From contig JAWODW010000017.1 in assembly GCA_046483065.1 (NCBI GenBank), positions 54,704 to 118,703 of the forward strand: 64,000 nt of DNA, in the 5' to 3' direction. Source of the stretch: JAWVYT01 sp046483065 (lineage in GTDB: Bacteria; Gemmatimonadota; Gemmatimonadetes; Longimicrobiales; RSA9). Within the stretch, counting starts at the first letter, position 1. Each line of letters starts with the position of its first letter. Of the stretch, positions 49,988-59,008 are shown one piece after another. The notes below the pieces were generated by a model, which did no database searches, had not been told where the DNA came from, and saw only the letters and a list, made by a program, of their open reading frames with translations. The translations under genes and the position numbers were made by a program.

Positions 49988-52093
49988 TCATCCGGCCACG
50001 TCGCCTGCGGTCCAGGTGTTGTTCTCCCGGTCGATGTCGGCGAAGGCCTCGTCGGGGTCGACCACGACCTTCACGATCTCCCGGTCGGAGAAGAAGCCCT
50101 TGGTGAACTCGAGCTCGTTGCCGCGCCATACGTCGACGGGCAGGTCGAAGCGCTGGGTGGTGCCGTCGGTGAACGTGGCCTCGATCTGGAGCGGCATGAC
50201 GAGCCCGCCCTGGTTGCTGACGGTGACGCGGTAGTAGTAGCGGCCCTGCTCGGTGTTGCCGAGGAGCTCGGTGGCGTCCTGCTCGGTGACGTCTTCGACG
50301 GCCTGGTCGTTGGCGTGGGTGGTGTAGAACCAGCCGCGCCAGAACCAGTTCATGTTCTCGCCGGCGCCCTCCTCCATGGCGCGGAAGAAGTCGGCGGGCT
50401 GTGGGTGCTTGAACATCCACTGCTGGGCGTAGTACTGGAACGCGTCGTCGAACGCCTCGTTCCCGAGGATGCTCTCCCGGAGCATGTTGAGCCCGGTGGC
50501 GGGCTTGGCGTAGCCGTTGTTGCCGAAGTCCTTGTGGATGAGATCGGACTCGGTCATGATCGGGACCTGGTCCGGGTCGGCCATGTAGCCGACGATGTTC
50601 GGGGCCGGCCCCCGGCGGCTCTGGTAGGTGCAGTCCTCGGTCTGGGTCCACTCCTCGCCGCAGTACGTCTCGGCGTAGTCCTGCTCGCCGTAGTACTGGA
50701 GGAAGGTGTTGAGCCCCTCGTCCATCCACGTCCACTTCCGCTCATCGCTGGCGACGATCATGGGGAACCAGTTGTGCCCCACTTCGTGGATGGTGACGCT
50801 GATCAGCCCCCGCTCGAGCCCCTCGCTGTAGCTGCCGTCCGGCTGGGGACGGGCGCCGCAGAAGGCGACCATGGGGTACTCCATCCCGCCGGCGGGGCCG
50901 TTCACGTTCGCCGCCTTCGGGTACGGGTAGCGGAACGCCATCCGGCCGTAGGTCTTGAGGGTCTGGAGCGTGGCGCGCGTGGAGACCTTGTCCCAGAGCG
51001 GCATGGCCTCCCGGGGGTACAGGCTGTGGACCTGGATGACCCGGTCCTCGCCCGGATACCGGAAGCCGGCGGCGTCCCAGACGAAGGCCTTCGAGCTGAC
51101 GAAGGCGAAGTCGCGGACGTTCTCGGCCTGGAAGTGCCAGGTCAGCGTGCCCCGCTGTGCGGGCCGGCTGCTCGGGTCATTGACCTCGTCGGCGGTGCGG
51201 ATGAAGACCGGCTCCTCGCCAGTGTACGCACGCTCCAGCCGACGCCGCTGCTCGCCGGTCAGCACGTCCGCCGGGTTCTGGAGCAGCCCGGTGGCGTCGA
51301 CCATGTGGTCCCAGGGGACGGTGAGCCGGACATCATAATTGCCGAAGTTGAGGTAGAACTCACCGCGACCGAGGAACTGTTCGGTCTGCCAGCCGTTGAC
51401 GTCGTCGTATACGCTCATGCGGGGGAACCACTGGGCCATCTCGTAGATCCAGCCGTCGTTCATGAGTTCCTTGCCGCCGCGGCCCCGGTCGGGGATCCGG
51501 AAGCTCCAGTCGATCTCGAACGCCAGCCGCTCGCCGGCGGCCAGCGGCTCCGGCAGGTCGACGCGCATAATGGTGTTGTTGATCCGGTAGTCGAGGTCCA
51601 TCAGCCGGCCGTCACGGACGAGTTGGACGCGCTCGATCCGGTGCCCGCCGTCGAAGGGCTCGAGGCCCGTGTAGCGGAGGAACGCGGCGCTTACCTGCTC
51701 CGGCAGCGCGCCCTGCATCTCGTACGTGCGGCTGTGCTCACGCGACCGGACGTTCTGGTCGAGCTGGACCCAGAGGAAGGGCAGCGCGTCGGGCGAGTTG
51801 TTGTGATACGTGATCCGCTCGGAGCCGTGCAGCACGTGGTTCTCGGCATCCAGCGTGGCGTCGATCTCGTAGTCGGCCTGCTGCTGCCAGTACGCGAAGC
51901 CCGGCGCGCCGGCGGCGTTCCGGTACACGTTCGGGTCCGGCCACTGCTCAATGGGCCGGAAGATGGAGCGATTGGTTTCGCTGCCGTCGTCGTGAAGCCA
52001 GTTCTGGGCGGCTGCGGCGGACGGGAGAGTGAGGGTGACGGCTGCGAGCAGGGCGAGGGCGCCGAACAGGGCGCGGGATGGTGTGGCTGACAT
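49988..52093 (-). CDS. Secreted M1-family metallopeptidase
   Basis: The ATG at 52093 gives 701 residues with signal peptide ALFGALALLAAVTLTLPSAAAAQ. The N-terminal region is the beta-sandwich of M1 enzymes (YEIDATLDAENHVLHGSERITYHNNSPDALPFLWVQLDQN). The gluzincin site is H436-E-V-G-H440 in TIHEVGHNWFP, with the third Glu in WMDEGLNTFLQYYGE. The C-terminus is beta-rich and ends in an immunoglobulin-like stretch (GGLVMPLQIEATFTDGT, VVVDPDEAFADIDREN). It is a probable zinc aminopeptidase of the exported type. The frame is open to 52213, but the ATG at 52093 puts the signal peptide at the start. Confidence 0.93.
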   Translation of the reverse strand: MSATPSRALFGALALLAAVTLTLPSAAAAQNWLHDDGSETNRSIFRPIEQWPDPNVYRNAAGAPGFAYWQQQADYEIDATLDAENHVLHGSERITYHNNSPDALPFLWVQLDQNVRSREHSRTYEMQGALPEQVSAAFLRYTGLEPFDGGHRIERVQLVRDGRLMDLDYRINNTIMRVDLPEPLAAGERLAFEIDWSFRIPDRGRGGKELMNDGWIYEMAQWFPRMSVYDDVNGWQTEQFLGRGEFYLNFGNYDVRLTVPWDHMVDATGLLQNPADVLTGEQRRRLERAYTGEEPVFIRTADEVNDPSSRPAQRGTLTWHFQAENVRDFAFVSSKAFVWDAAGFRYPGEDRVIQVHSLYPREAMPLWDKVSTRATLQTLKTYGRMAFRYPYPKAANVNGPAGGMEYPMVAFCGARPQPDGSYSEGLERGLISVTIHEVGHNWFPMIVASDERKWTWMDEGLNTFLQYYGEQDYAETYCGEEWTQTEDCTYQSRRGPAPNIVGYMADPDQVPIMTESDLIHKDFGNNGYAKPATGLNMLRESILGNEAFDDAFQYYAQQWMFKHPQPADFFRAMEEGAGENMNWFWRGWFYTTHANDQAVEDVTEQDATELLGNTEQGRYYYRVTVSNQGGLVMPLQIEATFTDGTTQRFDLPVDVWRGNELEFTKGFFSDREIVKVVVDPDEAFADIDRENNTWTAGDVAG

Positions 52094-52211
52094 GAGGGCT
52101 CTGGTCCGGTTGTCGATGGGCGACCGAGGGTCGCCGGGATCGGTGCAATCTAGCATGAAGGAGGACGGCTGGGGGGAGGGTTTCGTTGGCGGACTCCAAC
52201 CTCCAACCTCC

Positions 52212-53283
52212 AACGGACCGGGTTTTACATTTTACGATTTGTCCGGTTCAGCTATCGGAATGCCCCGAGTTGGCATGTATCCTCGCGGGTATGGGACGTC
52301 GCAAGAGACCTCATGCTCCGGGGATGGTTTTCCATCTGACCGCGAGGCTGCACCGCCACGAACCCTGGTTCGTCGGTGGAGTCTGCGGGGAGGTGTCGTC
52401 GCATATCCAGCGGGTCGTCGGCGATAGCGACGCCGACCTGCTGGCGCACGCGATCATGCCCACGCACCTGCACCTAATGGTGCGTCAGGGCCCGTCCCAC
52501 CTCGAAGACTTCATGCAGCCGCTGCTGCGGCGGGTCGCGATTTCGGTCCACACGCACCACCGATTCGAGGGCACGGTGTTCGAACGGCGCTACCGCGACG
52601 CCATGTGCCGCAGCCCGGACCATATCCGCGAAGCTTTCATGTATGTGCACCTAAACCCCTGGCGTGCCGGTCTTTGCGACGACAGTCTCGACTTCCGTTG
52701 GATGACCCACGCGGCCTACCTGCCGGGTGCCGACCCGGAGGCGTTCGGTGTCGCACCCGGCCCCAGGCTCGAGGTGCTGCAGCTTTTCGCCCAGGCGGAA
52801 ACGCGATCGATGGACGAGCTGTGTCGCGACTATCTGACCTGGTTGGCCAGGCGGATGGATCAGGACCGGGAAGGCCCGGATGGGACGGGGGAGGGTTCCG
52901 CGACGGCGGCGGGGCCGAGCAGCTTCTGGGGCGACCGGGCGTGGCGCTCTACCTTCGGCGGCATGTGGGACGGAGGTCCGGAGGGGGAGCAGAGCCTGCC
53001 GGATCTCCGCGACTACGTGCTCAATCAGCTCGCCGCCACCGCTCCCGGAAAGACGCTCGACCAGCTCCGCGGCGGTCGGCTCTCGCACTCCGATTCGCGC
53101 TGCCGAGCCAAAATCATCAGATCCGCCGCCCGGAGGGGGTACCGCACCGGGGCGATCGCCCGCCTGTTCGCCATCAGTCCGGCGACGGTGTCCCGGGCGA
53201 AGCGCTCCCGTTAGGCGTCGTCCGGTGCGAACTCCAACCCCCGGTCGCACGGGCAAAATGTAAAAAGTAAAACCTGGTCCGTT
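52212..53283 (+). mobile_element. RAYT element 2, inserted in a HupE/UreJ gene
   Basis: The left end AACGGACCGGGTTTTAC (52212-) is matched inverted by the right end (53260-53283, AACGGACCAGGTTTTAC when reverse-complemented). TTTTAC subterminal runs are shared. The right end abuts the truncated HupE/UreJ gene right after its FNVGLEVGQI motif, so insertion or an adjacent deletion cost that gene its C-terminus. The same ends occur on the 158-bp element at 21436-21593. Confidence 0.85.
52291..53214 (+). CDS. REP-associated tyrosine transposase (Y1/HUH, RAYT)
   Basis: The ATG at 52291 gives 307 residues aligned end to end with the gene at 42229. The opening GRRKRPHAPGMVFHLTARLHRHEPWFV replaces GRYKRAHAPGMVFHLVSRLHRREPLFV. 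The nuclease His pair is H59-L-H61 (MPTHLHLMVRQG), and the catalytic Tyr is in FMYVHLNPWRAGL at about 118. The C-terminal helix-turn-helix contains YRTGAIARLFAISPATVSRAKRS. It appears intact, so it could mobilise both its own ends and the cargo-free copy at 21436. Confidence 0.92.
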   Translation: MGRRKRPHAPGMVFHLTARLHRHEPWFVGGVCGEVSSHIQRVVGDSDADLLAHAIMPTHLHLMVRQGPSHLEDFMQPLLRRVAISVHTHHRFEGTVFERRYRDAMCRSPDHIREAFMYVHLNPWRAGLCDDSLDFRWMTHAAYLPGADPEAFGVAPGPRLEVLQLFAQAETRSMDELCRDYLTWLARRMDQDREGPDGTGEGSATAAGPSSFWGDRAWRSTFGGMWDGGPEGEQSLPDLRDYVLNQLAATAPGKTLDQLRGGRLSHSDSRCRAKIIRSAARRGYRTGAIARLFAISPATVSRAKRSR

Positions 53284-53792
53284 AGAACGGATCTGTCCCA
53301 CCTCCAGCCCCACATTGAACGCCAGCAGCGGCACCCTGATCGAGCTTTCGGCGCTCAATGCCGCCCGGAGGAAGCTCGAGAACCCGAGCCCGTGGATCAG
53401 CCCGAACCCGAGCGCCAGGGCGTACTTGGTGAGCTGCCCACCCCGTGGCTCGAACGCCACCGCGTCGCTGACGGCCGCCTCGGTGTCGCGACCCCGTCCC
53501 GTCGCCTCCCCCACTCCACCTCCACCGCGTTCAGCGCCGCCGCAGCGATGATGGTCACGGGGATCAGGAACTCGACCAGCGCCGTGGAGATCCGGACCAG
53601 CTCGAGGGTGGCCAGCGCCAGCGTGACCGTGTGGCCCACGGTGAACGCCGTGACCAGCACCACCACCCGCAGCCATTCCCGGGGCGGGTACATGGCCGTC
53701 AGGGCCACGATGAACAGGATGTGGTCGTAGCCCCGCACATCGGCGATGTGCTCGAAGCCGAGCCGCAGGTAGACCAGGAATTCGGAGCCCAT
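53284..53792 (-). pseudogene. Broken HupE/UreJ-family membrane protein
   Basis: From the ATG at 53792 the protein reads MGSEFLVYLRLGFEHIADVRGYDHILFIVALTAMYPP, the HupE/UreJ (metal transporter/hydrogenase accessory) signature, up to AAAALNAVEVEWGRR near 53510. The frame is then lost by one indel in a G-rich run near 53495-53515. In the other frame it continues with LTKYALALGFGLIHGLGFSSFLRAAL and ends in AFNVGLEVGQI at 53285, where the RAYT element begins. The final helix and tail are missing. Both a frameshift and an insertion are present; the frameshift alone could be an assembly error. Confidence 0.75.
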
Positions 53793-53896
53793 AACGGCGC
53801 GCAAGGTAGCGGTTCGCGGCGGAGCTCGCTCGCCGCCTGAGCGGAGGAGCGCTACGTTCGGTGGGAGCCCCGCCACCATCGCATACCGGAGGGATC

Positions 53897-54688
53897 ATGC
53901 GCGCATTGATCGTGGGTCTGGCCGCGGCCGGACTGCTCGTCGGAACGGCCCCGGCACCCGCCTCGGCGCAGGGCGCCCACGGGCATGGCGTCGCCGGGCA
54001 GGGTGTAGCCACCCTCGAGATCGAGCTCGAGGCCGGCCCGGCGTGGCAGAGCTACAACGACGTCGAAATCCCCAACGACGGCTCGGCCACCCGCTTCTCC
54101 CTCTACGACCTCGCCGGCGCGGGCCCCTGGCCGGCGGCCCGCCTGTACGTGACGTGGAACATCAACGACCGCCACGGGCTCCGGCTCCTTCTGGCCCCCT
54201 TCTCCCTGACCGAGGCCGGCACGCCCGCCGGGGGCGTCGATTTCGCGGGCGAGTCGTACGCCCCGGGCCAGCCCGTCGAGGCCACGTACACCTTCAACTC
54301 CTACCGCCTGACCTACCACTACCGCTTCCATTCGGCGGGGACGACGACGGCGTGGGTCGGGTTCACGGCGAAGGTCCGGGATGCGGTCATCCGCCTGGAG
54401 CAGGGTGGGACCGCCGGCGAGAAGACGGACCTGGGCTTCGTCCCGCTCCTGCACCTGGCCGGTGACTGGCGGTTCGCGCCCCGGTGGCGGCTGAGCGTGG
54501 ACATCGATGCGCTGGCCGGCGGCCCCGGCCGGGCCGAGGACGCGGCGCTGGAGCTTGGTTACGACCTGGCGGACGCCTGGACCTTGGAGCTCGGCTACCG
54601 GACCGTCGAGGGCGGCGCCGACGTGGACGCAGTCTACACGTTCGCGTGGCTCCATTACGCCGTCGCGTCCGTGGTCTGGCGGCCGTAG
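53897..54688 (+). CDS. Outer membrane beta-barrel-like protein
   Basis: The ATG at 53897 has GGAGGG just upstream and gives 263 residues with signal peptide LIVGLAAAGLLVGTAPAPASAQ. The mature part is a run of amphipathic strands (RLYVTWNINDRHGLRLLLAPFSLT, YTFNSYRLTYHYRFHSAGTTTAWVGFTAKVRDAVIRL, LELGYDLADAWTLELGYRTVEGGADVD, FAWLHYAVASVVWR). This is typical of an 8- to 10-strand outer membrane barrel. A His-rich start (QGAHGHGV) might bind metal. Function is unknown; it is divergent to the broken HupE gene. Confidence 0.75.
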   Translation: MRALIVGLAAAGLLVGTAPAPASAQGAHGHGVAGQGVATLEIELEAGPAWQSYNDVEIPNDGSATRFSLYDLAGAGPWPAARLYVTWNINDRHGLRLLLAPFSLTEAGTPAGGVDFAGESYAPGQPVEATYTFNSYRLTYHYRFHSAGTTTAWVGFTAKVRDAVIRLEQGGTAGEKTDLGFVPLLHLAGDWRFAPRWRLSVDIDALAGGPGRAEDAALELGYDLADAWTLELGYRTVEGGADVDAVYTFAWLHYAVASVVWRP

Positions 54689-54782
54689 GACCGAGATCGC
54701 CGGGCGGACGGGCCGGTCTCGCCGCGGCAGGATCGGGCCGCCGCAGTCGCTCCTCGAGCCACGAGCCCGAGTTCGGCCTCCC

Positions 54783-54842
54783 GCCGCTCAGCCGCCTGCC
54801 GCTCAGCCGCCTGCCGCTCAGCCGCCTGCCGCTCAGCCGTCC
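54783..54842. repeat. Four copies of a 15-bp tandem repeat at the 3' end of the M19 gene
   Basis: GCCGCTCAGCCGCCT occurs at 54783, 54798 and 54813; a fourth copy diverges at 54828-54842 and contains the stop codon of the minus-strand M19 gene. Each unit carries TGA on the minus strand, so the array looks like serial duplication of the gene's last codons. No open frame uses it. Confidence 0.75.
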
Positions 54843-56059
54843 GCCGCCGCCTCTACCTCCCGCCAGACGCGCAGGAAGTTGCCGCCCCAGAGCTGGTGGA
54901 TGTCCGCCTCGGTGTAGCCGCGGTCGATGAGCTCCAGCGTGACGTTCATGGTCTCGGCGGCGCTGTTCCAGTCAGCCACGCCGCCGCCGCCATCGAAGTC
55001 GGAGGCGATGCCCACATGGTCGATGCCGATGAGTTCCACGGCGTGGTCGATGTGGTCCACCATGTCGCTCACGGACCCGCCGGGCCACTGCTCCTCGATC
55101 TCCTCCACGCGCCGGCGGTAGTCGGCCCGCTGCTCCTCGGTGAGCCGCTGCCACGCCTCGTAGCTGGTGATGCCGACGGCCTCACGGGCCTCGTCGAGAG
55201 CCGCCTCCTTCTCCGGCGGCGGGGTCTTCACGAACTGGTCGAGCCCCACGATCTGGACTACGCCGCCTTTCCCGGCGATGGCCCGCAGCTGCTCATCGCC
55301 CAGGTTCCGTGAGATCGGTACCAGTGCCTGCGTGGCGGAGTGGGATGCGATGACGGGTGCGGTCGAGACGCGCACGGCGTCGAGTACCGCCTCACCGCTG
55401 ATGTGGGACACGTCGACCATGATCCCCAGCCGGTTCAGCTCGGCTACCACGTCCTCGCCGAATGCGCTCAACCCGCCGTGCTCGGCCTCGGGGTCGTCGC
55501 CGCGGGGGTTGGCCGAGTCGCTGATGTCGTTGTGACCGTTGTGAGAGAGCGTCAGGTAGCGGCCGCCGAGGTCGTAGTAGCGCTCCAGGAGCGAGAGGTC
55601 ACGGCCGATCATGTAGCCGTTCTCCATCCCGATGGCGGCGACCCGCTTCCCGTCGGCCCGGATCCGACCCACATCGTCCGCCCGGTACGCCAGCTCGATC
55701 TCCTCCGGACACAGCTCTTCCGCCATCCGGTGGATCGCGGCGAACCGGGCGAGCGCCGTCTCCCGCGCGGCGGCATACCCCTCGTCGGTCCGGGGCCCCT
55801 GGCCCACGTAGACGACGAAGAAGGCGGCGTCCACGTCGCCCTCCTGCATCTTCGGCACGTCCACTTGCCGGTCGGTGTCTTCGCACGGGTTCACCTCACC
55901 GGCGAACCGGGGTGAGATATCGACGTGGGTGTCGATGATGAGTGCGTCGTCGTGGATCCGCTCGGCGCGGGCGTCGGCGGTATCGGTGTTGGAGGTGTCG
56001 CACGCTGCAAAGAGCAGGGCGAGGGATAGGAAGGTCAGGATCCGACGATGGCTGGGCAT
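54833..56059 (-). CDS. Membrane dipeptidase (M19, renal dipeptidase-like) lipoprotein
   Basis: The ATG at 56059 gives 408 residues, with lipobox LLFAAC (Cys ~20). M19 metal ligands and motifs are visible: DTHVDISPRFAG, YVGQGPRTDEGY, LTLSHNGHNDISDSAN, VDVSHISGEAVLDA, VIASHSATQAL, and DHVGIASDFDGGGG near the C-terminus. The family cleaves dipeptides, including D-amino acid and cell-wall-derived ones. As a lipoprotein it probably acts in the periplasm, alongside the other secreted peptidases here. Confidence 0.92.
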   Translation of the reverse strand: MPSHRRILTFLSLALLFAACDTSNTDTADARAERIHDDALIIDTHVDISPRFAGEVNPCEDTDRQVDVPKMQEGDVDAAFFVVYVGQGPRTDEGYAAARETALARFAAIHRMAEELCPEEIELAYRADDVGRIRADGKRVAAIGMENGYMIGRDLSLLERYYDLGGRYLTLSHNGHNDISDSANPRGDDPEAEHGGLSAFGEDVVAELNRLGIMVDVSHISGEAVLDAVRVSTAPVIASHSATQALVPISRNLGDEQLRAIAGKGGVVQIVGLDQFVKTPPPEKEAALDEAREAVGITSYEAWQRLTEEQRADYRRRVEEIEEQWPGGSVSDMVDHIDHAVELIGIDHVGIASDFDGGGGVADWNSAAETMNVTLELIDRGYTEADIHQLWGGNFLRVWREVEAAADG

Positions 56060-56241
56060 TCCGCTGTGCTCCGATCTATGAAGGACCAGCGGATAGGGGC
56101 GCTGGACAAGGTGGGGTCGACGGGGACCGGAGGCAACATGTGGCGGCCTGTGGCCGGGGCTTGTCCGCCGCTCCCAGCCGTGTCACTATGGGCACGAAGC
56201 CCCGATAATCTGAAGCCCTGGATCATTGAGCCGAAGGGCCC

Positions 56242-56700
56242 ATGGGGTACGAAACAAGAGAACGAATCCGCGTGCTGAAGGACCTGGGCCGGAGCGAGCG
56301 CTCGGCCGGTGAGCTGGAGGCCGCACGGTCGCTCTACGAAGAGGCTGCACTCCTCTGCCGCGCCGAAGGACACGCCGTTCTGCTGGCCCACACCCTTCGC
56401 CACCTCGGCGATATCAACCGCGAGGCCGGCCGCCTCGACGTCGCGGAACGCTGCTACGACGAGGCCCTCGGCATCTACCGGGACGAGATCCATCGCCGCC
56501 CGCTGGATGTGGCGAACGCGCTGCGCTCAGTGGCGCTCCTGCGAGAGGCCCAGGCCGAGGCCGATCAGGCGCAGGCGCTGTGGGAAGAAGCGCGGGCACT
56601 GTACGCCGACGTGGGGATCCAGGAGGGCGTCGACGAGTGCTGCGACCACCTGGCTGAAGTCTCCGAAGCGAGCCGCAGCGGTGCCGCTACGGCTCGGTGA
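56242..56700 (+). CDS. Tetratricopeptide-repeat protein
   Basis: This 152-residue helical protein has three to four TPR-like repeats: RSAGELEAARSLYEEAALLCRAEG, HTLRHLGDINREAGRLDVAERCYDEALGIYRD and VANALRSVALLREAQAEADQAQALWEEARALYADV. No other domain is present, so it is probably a protein-binding scaffold. It overlaps the convergent DUF6064 gene by 14 bases at its end. The ~180 bp before it also serves the divergent M19 gene. Confidence 0.8.
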   Translation: MGYETRERIRVLKDLGRSERSAGELEAARSLYEEAALLCRAEGHAVLLAHTLRHLGDINREAGRLDVAERCYDEALGIYRDEIHRRPLDVANALRSVALLREAQAEADQAQALWEEARALYADVGIQEGVDECCDHLAEVSEASRSGAATAR

Positions 56701-57355
56701 CCGGTACCTCGGCGGCCGTGGGCAGGCGACGGTTCTTCAGCAGCACCAGCACCGTGCCGAGCACGCCGGCCACGATCAGCCCGTAGTCCTCTGGGATGGC
56801 GAACTGGATGGCCGCGCTCCCGCCGATGAGCCCCCAGATCGCCGGGATCAACACCACGTGGATCGGAACCCGGCGTGAGGCCCACAGGAGGACCCCGAAG
56901 GTGACGATCGTGGTGGGGCAGGGGAGACCGAACGTCGGACTCTCCGGGTACGTGTGCCCCGCCAGCGCACCGAAGATCGGATAGAAGAGGAGTCCGTAGG
57001 CCAGGAATACCGCGCCGATAACGCCGTAGGCGTCCCCCTCGAACTCGAACGCCAGCCGGTCTCCGAACAGGCCCGCGGCCAGGAACACCACCGCCTGGAC
57101 CAGGAAAAGGGCGCCGAATACCCACGCCGCCGGGGTGATGGCCGTGAAGAAGAGCCAGTGATAGACCACCGCCATCCACGCCCAGAAGAACGCCAGGATA
57201 CCGCTCACCCAGCGGTCGGATGACCGGGAGGAGACCACGGCCAGCCAGAGGAGCGCAACGGCGCCCACGTAGAACAGGATCTGGATCGGCCACACCGTCT
57301 GGTTGTACCGGAGGATGACCTCCATGAACTGCTCGGTGGCGAACGGTGGCTGCAT
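56687..57355 (-). CDS. DUF6064-family membrane protein
   Basis: This 222-residue protein starts with PFATEQFMEVILRYNQTVWPIQILFYVGAVALL, a DUF6064-like beginning, and has six or seven hydrophobic helices (for example WAWMAVVYHWLFFTAITPAAWVFG, VIGAVFLAYGLLFYPIFG, PIHVVLIPAIWGLIGG). Function is unknown; the middle contains TYPESPTFGLPCPTTIVTFG, which is conserved in the family. A 166-bp gap to the DUF2254 gene holds only G-rich sequence. Confidence 0.8.
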   Translation of the reverse strand: MQPPFATEQFMEVILRYNQTVWPIQILFYVGAVALLWLAVVSSRSSDRWVSGILAFFWAWMAVVYHWLFFTAITPAAWVFGALFLVQAVVFLAAGLFGDRLAFEFEGDAYGVIGAVFLAYGLLFYPIFGALAGHTYPESPTFGLPCPTTIVTFGVLLWASRRVPIHVVLIPAIWGLIGGSAAIQFAIPEDYGLIVAGVLGTVLVLLKNRRLPTAAEVPVTEP

Positions 57356-57521
57356 GGCGCCCTCCCCTCAACAGGTCGACCCGTCGTGCCTCACCCTATC
57401 CGTGCAATGCCGGGCGGCGTCTGTCTGTAGGGAGTCCCCTGAAATGTCCGCGGGGAATTGCTCCAGCGGGGTCAGGGGTGGGGGACGCGGGGGCGCGGGG
57501 GAGCCGCCGCGCCCGGTACCG

Positions 57522-58856
57522 TCAGCTCCCCTGATTCCCGCTCAGCACCGCTTCCGCGGTCTCGAACGTGGACTCGATGCGCTCCCGGTCCGACTCCTCC
57601 GGCAGTGCGTCTACGGCCGTCCGACGGACGGCCTCCGCGTGATGGAGCAGCTCCCGGCGCAGGCCCGGCTGGCTGACCCGCACACCGACGGACGTCAGGA
57701 CTTGCAGCATCTCGATCGGCACGTGAGGGTCCGAGCGCCCGTAGTGACGCGCCTGGTCGAAGGCGAGGTGGAGGAGCTCGGGAACGGCGGGGGTGGGGAC
57801 CAGGAGGCGCCGATTGCCCTCGTCGTCGTGGAACAGCGGTGTGGGCAGCTTCCGGTCGGCCATGAGCGTCAGCGACTGGCCCAGCCGGCGCAGCGCGTGC
57901 TCGGCGGTGAACGGGTCGTTGATGCCGGGCGACAGGGCCCGCACCGCCACCTCCGCCAGCTGCTCCACGCCCCGCTCCACGTCCCGGCTCGAGCTCCGCC
58001 CGGAGCCCAGGACCAGCGCGTCGGCAATGGCCTCCTCCGCTTCATCGTCCAGCTCACCTGTGACCCGGGCCAGGGGCCGGTCCTCCACCACGAACGAGCC
58101 CCGACCGTGCCGCAGCTCGATCACCAGCCCCCGCTCCACGGCCAGCGCCAACAGCCCTTCGGTATCGATCTCCTGGACGTACCCGCTGGCCCTCGCCGTC
58201 ACCTCCACGCACTCCTCCTCGAAACCGTCCGGAAGCGCCTCCTCCACCGTCAGGGGACGATCCGTGCCACCCTCCTCGCCGAGGGCCGGGAACGTCTGCC
58301 GGATCGCTTCATCCAGCTCGTTGCCGGCCACCGCAATCACCTGCGACGCCTGGATCGACACCGCAGCGTGGTGGATGAAGTAAATCAGCATGGCCACGCT
58401 GACCAGCGCCAGGACCAGCGCCAGCGCTGTGGCGAACTGGGGCACGAGCTTGGTCCCCACTTCCATGGGCACCTCGCGCAACACGAGCAGGCAGTAGACG
58501 AAGGTGGCGATGAATGTGCCCAGCACCGTCTGGTTGCTCCGGTCCCGCAGAAAGCCCCGCAGCAGGCGCGGCCCGAACTGGGAGGAAGCCAGCGACAGCG
58601 CCACCAGCAGGATGGAGAAGGTCACACCCGCCACCGTGATCATCGAACCGGCGATGGTCGAAAGCAGCGTTCGGGCGCCTTCAGGCTCCCCCGCGCCGTG
58701 GAGCCACCCCATCAGACCCACGTCGGCGTTGTACAGCGCCCGGTCCACCGCCAGAACGACCTGCGCCGCCCCGACGGCCCCCAGCGTCAGCAGCCCCGGG
58801 ATGAACCAGTAGCTGGCCCGGAGGTCGTCCCAGAATCGAAGGAGTCTGGCGTGCAC
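57522..58856 (-). CDS. DUF2254 membrane protein
   Basis: A GTG at 58856 with GGGAG upstream gives 444 residues. Four N-terminal helices (WFIPGLLTLGAVGAAQVVLAV; ITVAGVTFSILLVALSLASSQF; TFIATFVYCLLVL; FATALALVLALVSVAMLIYFI) are followed by a ~250-residue cytoplasmic or periplasmic domain. That domain has the DUF2254 motif VRALSPGINDPFTAEHALRRLG. Function is unknown; the motif is thought to bind a ligand or ion. An ATG at 58928 would add 24 unconvincing residues. Confidence 0.85.
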   Translation of the reverse strand: MHARLLRFWDDLRASYWFIPGLLTLGAVGAAQVVLAVDRALYNADVGLMGWLHGAGEPEGARTLLSTIAGSMITVAGVTFSILLVALSLASSQFGPRLLRGFLRDRSNQTVLGTFIATFVYCLLVLREVPMEVGTKLVPQFATALALVLALVSVAMLIYFIHHAAVSIQASQVIAVAGNELDEAIRQTFPALGEEGGTDRPLTVEEALPDGFEEECVEVTARASGYVQEIDTEGLLALAVERGLVIELRHGRGSFVVEDRPLARVTGELDDEAEEAIADALVLGSGRSSSRDVERGVEQLAEVAVRALSPGINDPFTAEHALRRLGQSLTLMADRKLPTPLFHDDEGNRRLLVPTPAVPELLHLAFDQARHYGRSDPHVPIEMLQVLTSVGVRVSQPGLRRELLHHAEAVRRTAVDALPEESDRERIESTFETAEAVLSGNQGS

Positions 58857-58977
58857 GATCGTCCGCTCCCGGCTGGAAGGTGAGGCAAGGGCCGAAAGGA
58901 ATGTGCACCCCCGGCAGGTGGGGGGCAACGGAAGCGGTATCGGACGAGCTTGCCGTGGCCAGGTGCCCCCCGTAAAC

Positions 58978-58994
58978 TGACTGATCGTCAGTCA
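58978..58994. promoter_or_regulatory. TetR-type palindromic operator
   Basis: TGACTGATCGTCAGTCA is a 17-bp palindrome with perfect 7-bp arms around TCG. It ends 14 bases before the regulator's start codon, where a bound TetR dimer would block transcription of its own operon. Confidence 0.8.
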
Positions 58995-59008
58995 TCAGAG
59001 GAGCGGGT

